DNA of 64,000 bases from contig VJWN01000004.1 in the NCBI GenBank assembly GCA_007644065.1, forward strand, positions 1,922,001 through 1,986,000, given 5' to 3'. A program made the translations under genes and the position numbers. The notes below the pieces were generated by a model that saw nothing but the letters and a program-made list of their open reading frames with translations, was not told the origin of the DNA and made no database searches. Positions 59,801 through 64,000 of the stretch are shown here, in pieces; position 1 is the stretch's first letter; every line of letters begins with the position of its first letter. This stretch comes from Margaritispora aquatica (taxonomy: Eukaryota > Ascomycota > Leotiomycetes > Helotiales > Discinellaceae).

Positions 59801-61829
59801 CTGGGAGGGTGGAGTTGAGGCATTGAAAGGTCTTATCCTGTGTGATGCAGCCGTTTATCTTGGTAATTGCAATTTGAGTCGTGCAATTGACATTAACAGT
59901 CGCTGTGGTTCCAATAGCGACCCCGCCAAAATCAACTTGTGAGCAAGATAGAGGAAGCGCAACAGGGGAGCCGAGACACCAGACTGTGCCGCGTGTTGTG
60001 ACAAAAACTCTGCCGTTTCCAAAGCCCTATCGACAGTGGTTAGACGAGACTCTTCTCGGAAAATAAGAGTATCGCTTACAGGTCTGCCAAATTTGCCAAG
60101 CCCGGGCAAGGCAGGGAGGTTGATAGGAACAAGCACACCACCCTCTGGCACAGCTTTGAAAGCTCGAAGTCCAATATTGACATCTGTTATCCAGACCTGC
60201 AAGGCGTGAGAATTTGTTCCAGCTTACAGTTATAGGCTTCTACTTACGATACCAGTCCCAGTTTGACCCTTATACGTCCTGTCGACAATCAGTAGGTTTT
60301 CGAAAAAGACGAAGAAAATCTCACGTCACCGTTGGAACTCCAACACCCACACGTCCAGCTGATGGAACCTTGGATTGTCCAACCGAAACAAAACTTGGCT
60401 TTCCAGCACCATCAACAGTATACTTGTAACATACAGTCGGCTGTCCCACTGGTGTGAAGCTACCATTCCGTCAGCCAGGTCCCAATGCATCAAGCGAGTC
60501 CGAGTAAACTCACTAGATATAACCACCTTCAAGCGGATAACTCCCCACTCCACCAAAAACGGCATTCGTAGCACTTATCGTCTGCAAAGTCCCATCAGTT
60601 CCCGAGGGGCCCTGCTTAAACCCACCCAGCTGATTCGCATCCATGATGTAGCATTTCCCATTCTTGCCAACCGTCACCGCGATCCTCGATATTCCCGCTG
60701 CCACAAACACAGTAGGATCCAGAAGCGAGACGCCGCTTGACCCTAGATCTCTATCTGCGGCATCCATGTTCACGTACTCGAACGGCTCGAAGTAATCTGT
60801 TAGACTGAAGGTGCCGTTCGGCAGGACCTGCATGTTGACGACTGTCTCATCGAGTGTGGAAAGTGGCGAGCGACCTGAAGCAGGGACTTCGCCGTTTTGG
60901 TGACCTTTGCCATTGCCTGTATTGAAGAAAATCCTTGAAGCATCTGTAGCAAGTCCCATACCACTCTGCCAAATACCTGCTTTGCCGCCACTTTCATCCA
61001 AGTAGTCTAACGGCTGAGGTGTTGGCGCTCCGGGTGCTGCCTCCATGGCATAGATACCTGTAACACCTACACCAGGTGTTTTACTTACCCCTACCACCAT
61101 CCCAGTGTAATTGAATAAATCACAATGTCCTCCAAAGGCGCCGATAATAACGCCATTGAGTTGAGTGAGTGAAGGTCTTTGCAGTACGGTACCGCCGAGG
61201 AAATATCTGGTTGGGTCATTGTCCGCGAAATGACCGTCAATCAAAACTGGAAATCCAGGCTTATCCTGCAATGTATTGAAGTCAACAGCGTAGAGTGAAT
61301 ATCTTCCATTCAAAACCCCACCACTGCTTGCACCATTCTTGTAACCTTTTGAGAAGAAATAAACAATCTCGGTGCTAGGATCAATGATCGGTGTCCCTAT
61401 GATACCAATAAAATTCGGAATATCCCCACACCCTATATCTGATTGTAAGAAAGGCGGTTGTATTGTCCTCGAGTTTATTAGACTGCCGTTTAGCCCATCA
61501 ATCGTACGAATGATGTTTTGATTCGAAGCAATGAAGACAACTTCTCTGCCAGTTGCTGCTGGTGTGAGTACCAGTGGTTTTGCATACCAGTCTTCTTTGT
61601 CGTTGTAAGTATTCTTCCATAGCTGGCCGAAAATCGCCGAGCCAACTGTTGTAGGATGGAGATTGTGATTAGGAAGGTAGCCAGATTGTGCTGGGTCCTG
61701 TTTTGGGATCAGTCATGAAAAATCTCTAGTAGGAAATTGGTACAAGCATACCGCATCTTGCAAACTATCTGTAGGAGCAACACTGAGAACGAGAGTGGGC
61801 ACAACAGCAAGAAAACAAAAGCCCTTCAT
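56828..61829 (-). CDS. Secreted multidomain protein: propeller-like region, ASH-like repeats, two WSC domains
   Basis: Nine exons (61829-61752, 61697-60514, 60459-60325, 60278-60248, 60196-60080, 60026-59046, 58963-58537, 58421-57747, 57639-56828) all join in frame to about 1479 residues. Signal peptide: MKGFCFLAVVPTLVLSVAP; in-frame ATGs at 61841 and 61904 are alternatives. Residues 27-540 look like a PQQ/quinoprotein-type propeller (FIASNQNIIRTIDGLNGSL, GNGRVFVTTRGTVWCLGSP). Three ASH-like beta repeats follow, marked VDFGGVAIGTT, VDFGGIVVGSP and MDFGRVLAGTT. WSC1 is about 935-1033 (YLGCYADG, AGTEYQNECWCG, CPGDTSQACGG), WSC2 about 1160-1250 (YVGCYSEP, FGTEYGKECYCG). Ser/Thr-rich linkers separate them and make up the last 225 residues, likely O-glycosylated. 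No GPI signal or membrane helix is seen at the C-terminus. A cell-wall or carbohydrate-binding role is inferred from WSC. Confidence 0.88.
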
Positions 61830-61841
61830 TATTGTAATCAT

Positions 61842-64000
61842 ATTATGCATAACGGAAGTTCGGAATTCATGAAATACAACCAAAAAAGGCAACAATGAGA
61901 GCATAAAAGAGGGCCAACGAACTCTCCTTGTCGAAAGGGGACTATTAAATCCAGCAAACGAAAGCAACAGGCACCGTCACGACCAACAAATAGGTACTAC
62001 CTATCCCCTTATACCAAATAAACTTCTCTTCATCCTTCCGTCTAGATCTCTCCTCACATGAATGCAGCCAATCCAGCGTAGCTCTGCCATGCTCAAGCAG
62101 TTCAGCTCGTCGGTGCCACAACTCTAAAGATAGGCGAATGCACCAGTATCAATAAAAAGACCCATCGCATCACATCAACGCCTTTATCTGCCCCAGAAGT
62201 AGAAAATTCGGTTGAAAGCCAAAAACAGCATTGAGAATGTTACGCAAAGAAGACACACAGACACACGACTTGGTGCTGTGTTGTCCACCACCACGCAAAT
62301 GCAACAGCGCTGAAAATCGTCACATGTGCCGAAAGCTACACAACGTACGTTTCTGCTCGCACAGCACTAGACAAAATATATTCATGACGAAAGTAGAAGC
62401 AACTCAAGGCTGACATTTACTGATGCTGAGAAAGACAACCTCTTACATGCCTCTCGCCGAAAGCCCAAAATACCGAGATACCAAGAGCGAAAAACACGAG
62501 CTCCAGTTCCGAAGTATGCATACTGCCGCTGCCCATACTTCTTCTTGGTCTTCAGCAATCATTCTCTCATTACCAGCTAAGAAGAGTCACCCGATAGAGC
62601 TGCTTACCTGCTTCTCAGTTTCGTCCCGACAAGTCTGTCCCAGAGCCACAGAGGGTTCGTATCTATGGGGTGTGATTTCAAGGACTAACTTCCCCTCTGT
62701 CAAAACTGCCTGGCGTCAAGCTCTAAGGTCTAAATCGAGCAAACCTTAACCTCGTGGACTAAGGTACCTAAGCCCAACGGAAGAAGCTTGTGCAATGCGA
62801 GTTACCTTAGCCACGCTTCAGCCCTGCAGTCGCACCAATACTCTTGTCCGAGAATTCACAAAAGTAGGCAATTGGAAAGACTCCTCCTTCTGACTCTAAA
62901 GTCAATAAAAGTACCCCAGAAGTATTTATTGGCAGTACGGGAAGTGACATAGATATATTGCCTCCACCTCAACCATCACCGTCCCGGTACCCAAGCCTTC
63001 CATTTGGATAGGCTTGAAGACAAGACCATCAAATAACACCCGAATTCACGTTGGTGCCGATGGCACACTGGTAGGAACGTGGCGTTTGACTTTTTCAGCC
63101 TCTGAGCACTAGGATGCATACATGCATACATAGCTAGCCAACTTTGAATTTCTTCAACGCGCAAGTCGTATAGGAGCTTCTAAGCTACCTATGTATATAT
63201 ATGTACGTAGCACGACGGAGACTTCAACCGGCGACCAGCAGGATAAGTATAGGTAAGAAAGTAAGTACTGTGTACTGTAATACAACACAGCATGACACGA
63301 CAACGCCACGCAACGACAACGATTTCGTTCTTCGGTGTTCATTTCTGGATCGTTCCATCGTAACATATCTATCAACAGTAGGCGTTCTACCTACCGTTTG
63401 CGCTAGCGACTTTTCTCTCATCTGGTGAGATGTCCAAATAATAGGTCCTTCGCAAGCACTTGAACTTGACCTTGAACCTGAACCGGGACTTTAAATCGGG
63501 ACTTTAAATGGGGTACTTGAGAATTAATATCAACGGCAAATGCGCCAGACCAGAAACCCAGAAGCATTACTCGTGCTCTTTATGTTCCGACTTGGAGTAC
63601 AGGTATTTTGGAGTAAGGTAAGCGAAAAAAGGTCGGGTGACATACATACCTCATCCATTCATTAACAACACATCGAATCAACAAGAGACCACACCTACCT
63701 ACATACCGAGAAGCGAAGATTGTGGAAGATGCCGTACGGTACTTCAGCATCTTCCAATCCATTCCATTTCCGTCCCCATTCCAATTCCCAATCTCAATCC
63801 AATCCCAATCCAATGTCCGGTCACCTGGGCAATGGAATCTGGAAGCTCTTAACGATCACGTGCATTCCCGCCATATTGGATCGGGGGTCGTCCAAGACAG
63901 GTCATATGCTTCCATTTCTCGCCCAGAGATGTAGCTGTGCGTGTGTGTGTATATGTGTCCGTGTGTGTGTATATGTGTCCGTGTGTGTGGCTTCAATATC
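61842..64000. other. Upstream region of the WSC gene and window end, no gene seen
   Basis: About 2.2 kb with only short ORFs (for example 62423-62749 plus). No domain recognised. A GT-rich tandem repeat lies at the end. Confidence 0.35.
63941..63989 (+). repeat. 20-bp GT-rich tandem repeat
   Basis: The unit GTGTGTGTGTATATGTGTCC occurs twice exactly, with a third partial copy, cut short near the window edge. Confidence 0.9.

Overview
The window is nuclear DNA from a filamentous ascomycete. Genes are split by many short GT-AG introns (about 45-185 nt) with fungal branch sites, and the gene set is fungal: HET, WSC, 2EXR, 3CxxC zinc finger, copper-fist, Ctr3-type copper transporter, FMP52. The families present fit a leotiomycete-like Pezizomycotina best, but that placement is inference. 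I read splice sites by eye; most models close in frame across every junction. Spans given for genes include introns, and exon limits are in the evidence text.

Layout. 1-11.9 kb is a dense housekeeping block: the 5' end of PAN2 (minus, cut by the window edge), an MFSD5-type transporter, a UBC8-type E2 with seven exons, ketopantoate hydroxymethyltransferase (panB/ECM31 type), ATG12, the mitochondrial peptidase ICP55, and DBF4. ICP55 and DBF4 share a divergent promoter that contains a MluI cell-cycle box. 11.9-17.6 kb is gene-poor, with low-complexity repeats and a 25-nt C run. 17.6-25.2 kb holds a YANK-type AGC kinase with a GC-AG intron, a HET-domain protein, OST4 (56 codons) and TMA46.

25.6-29.9 kb is the most coherent accessory unit: a Ctr3-type copper transporter, a four-TM protein of unknown function divergent from it, and a small copper-fist transcription factor. 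A sequence upstream of the copper-fist gene matches the yeast Mac1 element and overlaps a match to the Ace1-type element. This looks like a compact, possibly self-regulated copper locus.

30-34.5 kb is sparse, with one candidate Cys-rich microprotein. 34.6-39.9 kb holds a membrane protein of unknown family and the sulfite reductase flavoprotein subunit MET10. 41-49.4 kb holds a 3CxxC zinc-finger protein, a decayed DUF6594-like fragment, FMP52, a small mitochondrial-type protein and a 2EXR protein whose first exon does not join in frame. 49.7-53.2 kb encodes a 1123-residue low-complexity protein. 56.8-61.8 kb encodes a roughly 1480-residue secreted protein combining a propeller-like region, three ASH-like repeats and two WSC domains. 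I saw no convincing tRNA, rRNA, CRISPR array or intact transposon.
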